Shown one piece after another: positions 63,658 to 64,000 of a DNA stretch of 64,000 nt (within the stretch, counting starts at the first letter, position 1; each line of letters opens with the position of its first letter). Source of the stretch: Syntrophales bacterium (lineage in GTDB: Bacteria; Desulfobacterota; Syntrophia; Syntrophales; UBA8958); contig JAOACW010000001.1 of NCBI GenBank assembly GCA_026417625.1, forward strand, positions 62,001-126,000, given 5' to 3'. Made by a program: the position numbers and the translations under genes. The notes beneath the pieces were generated by a model that had not been told where the DNA came from, did not search any database, and was given only the letters and a program-made list of their open reading frames with translations.

Positions 63658-64000
63658 TAATCCTTGCATACAAGGTTCATCCCACTTACCAACTCATAAT
63701 GGTGGCGAACAGGGACGAGTTCTACGACAGGCCATCCGCACCAGCTGATTTTTGGGAGGAAAATCCCCTTATTTTAGCCGGTCGGGATTTAAAGGAGGGT
63801 GGTACGTGGTGCGGTATAACAAAAGAGGGTAAATTTGCCGCTCTCACAAACTACAGAGATCCTCAGGCTCTAAAAATAGGTGCCCCATCGCGAGGGCTGG
63901 TGGTACGCCGCTTCCTGGAAAGCGATGATTCGCCCGAGAAATTCTTAGAATGGCTAAAAGCCAACGGGGGAAAATTCAACGGTTTCAGCATAGTATTTGG
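63648..64000 (+). CDS. TANGO2/NRDE-family protein, N-terminal part (cut by window edge)
   Basis: MCLIILAYKVHPTYQLIMVA then NRDEFYDRPSAPADFW, LAGRDLKEGGTW and ALTNYRDP are the family signatures (NRDE motif and catalytic-type N-terminal Cys2). The family resembles N-terminal-nucleophile hydrolases; its function in bacteria is not settled. Its ATG lies inside the sirtuin stop (10-bp overlap), so the two are cotranslated. About 117 codons are in the window. Confidence 0.88.
   Translation, partial: MCLIILAYKVHPTYQLIMVANRDEFYDRPSAPADFWEENPLILAGRDLKEGGTWCGITKEGKFAALTNYRDPQALKIGAPSRGLVVRRFLESDDSPEKFLEWLKANGGKFNGFSIVF

Overview
The window is about 64 kb of densely packed bacterial chromosome. Nothing in it is diagnostic of a species. 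The gene set fits an anaerobic, probably thermophilic bacterium of the former Deltaproteobacteria (Desulfobacterota or a relative): a four-subunit 2-oxoacid:ferredoxin oxidoreductase, a two-subunit Fe-S fumarase, a PduO-type cobalamin adenosyltransferase, phenylacetate-CoA ligase with an ACT protein, a TtuA-type tRNA thiolase (a trait of thermophiles) and an archaeal-style NrpR nitrogen repressor. This assignment is inference from gene content, not from a marker tree.

Layout. 1-5.4 kb (minus strand): start of glutamine synthetase (cut by the window edge), a eukaryote-type hexokinase, a decayed unidentified ORF, a glutamate-synthase-like FMN protein and nrpR, with a palindromic operator candidate on the nrpR promoter. 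5.4-10.9 kb: mobA, then a paaK-ACT-unknown plus-strand operon (the unknown protein is an internal duplication with repeated cysteines), cobalamin adenosyltransferase, a PfkB kinase, a SixA-like phosphatase and small proteins. 10.9-18.2 kb (minus): a secreted caspase-like protein with six tandem repeats, and an operon of two leader small ORFs, an MgtA-type P-type ATPase, an EIIA-like protein and a radical SAM protein. 18.3-30 kb: pncA-pncB, DUF362 ferredoxin, lipoprotein, TPR and A-type Fe-S proteins, then mrfA-mrfB-ABC-F and a ferritin-like protein.

30-48 kb: mnmG, methyltransferase, MFS exporter, a short EncFtn-like ferritin, DUF268, a MASE3-PAS-PAS-GGDEF cyclase, a PHP hydrolase, a YhaN/YhaO (SbcC/SbcD-like) pair, a membrane spermidine-synthase-like protein, ttuA and two membrane transporters. 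48-51 kb is an AT-rich patch ending at tRNA-Asn. It holds a broken receiver-Hpt gene and an intact REC-GGDEF gene and looks acquired. 51-57 kb (minus) is one operon, porC-porD-porA-porB followed by three subunits like NuoE, NuoF and HoxU, so 2-oxoacid oxidation appears tied directly to a flavin-NAD module. 57-63 kb (minus): tadA, two tRNA-Ser genes, SRP RNA, dnaX, ybaB, recR, fumarase alpha and beta, and an SGNH hydrolase. The right edge has a plus-strand sirtuin and the start of a TANGO2/NRDE protein.

The observations most worth following are the small-ORF and hairpin leader of the mgtA-EIIA-radical SAM operon, the NrpR operator, the por-nuoEF-like fusion operon, the duplicated cysteine-motif protein at 7.8 kb, the repeat-caspase and the bacterial hexokinase. 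No CRISPR array, prophage, insertion sequence or complete integrase was seen.
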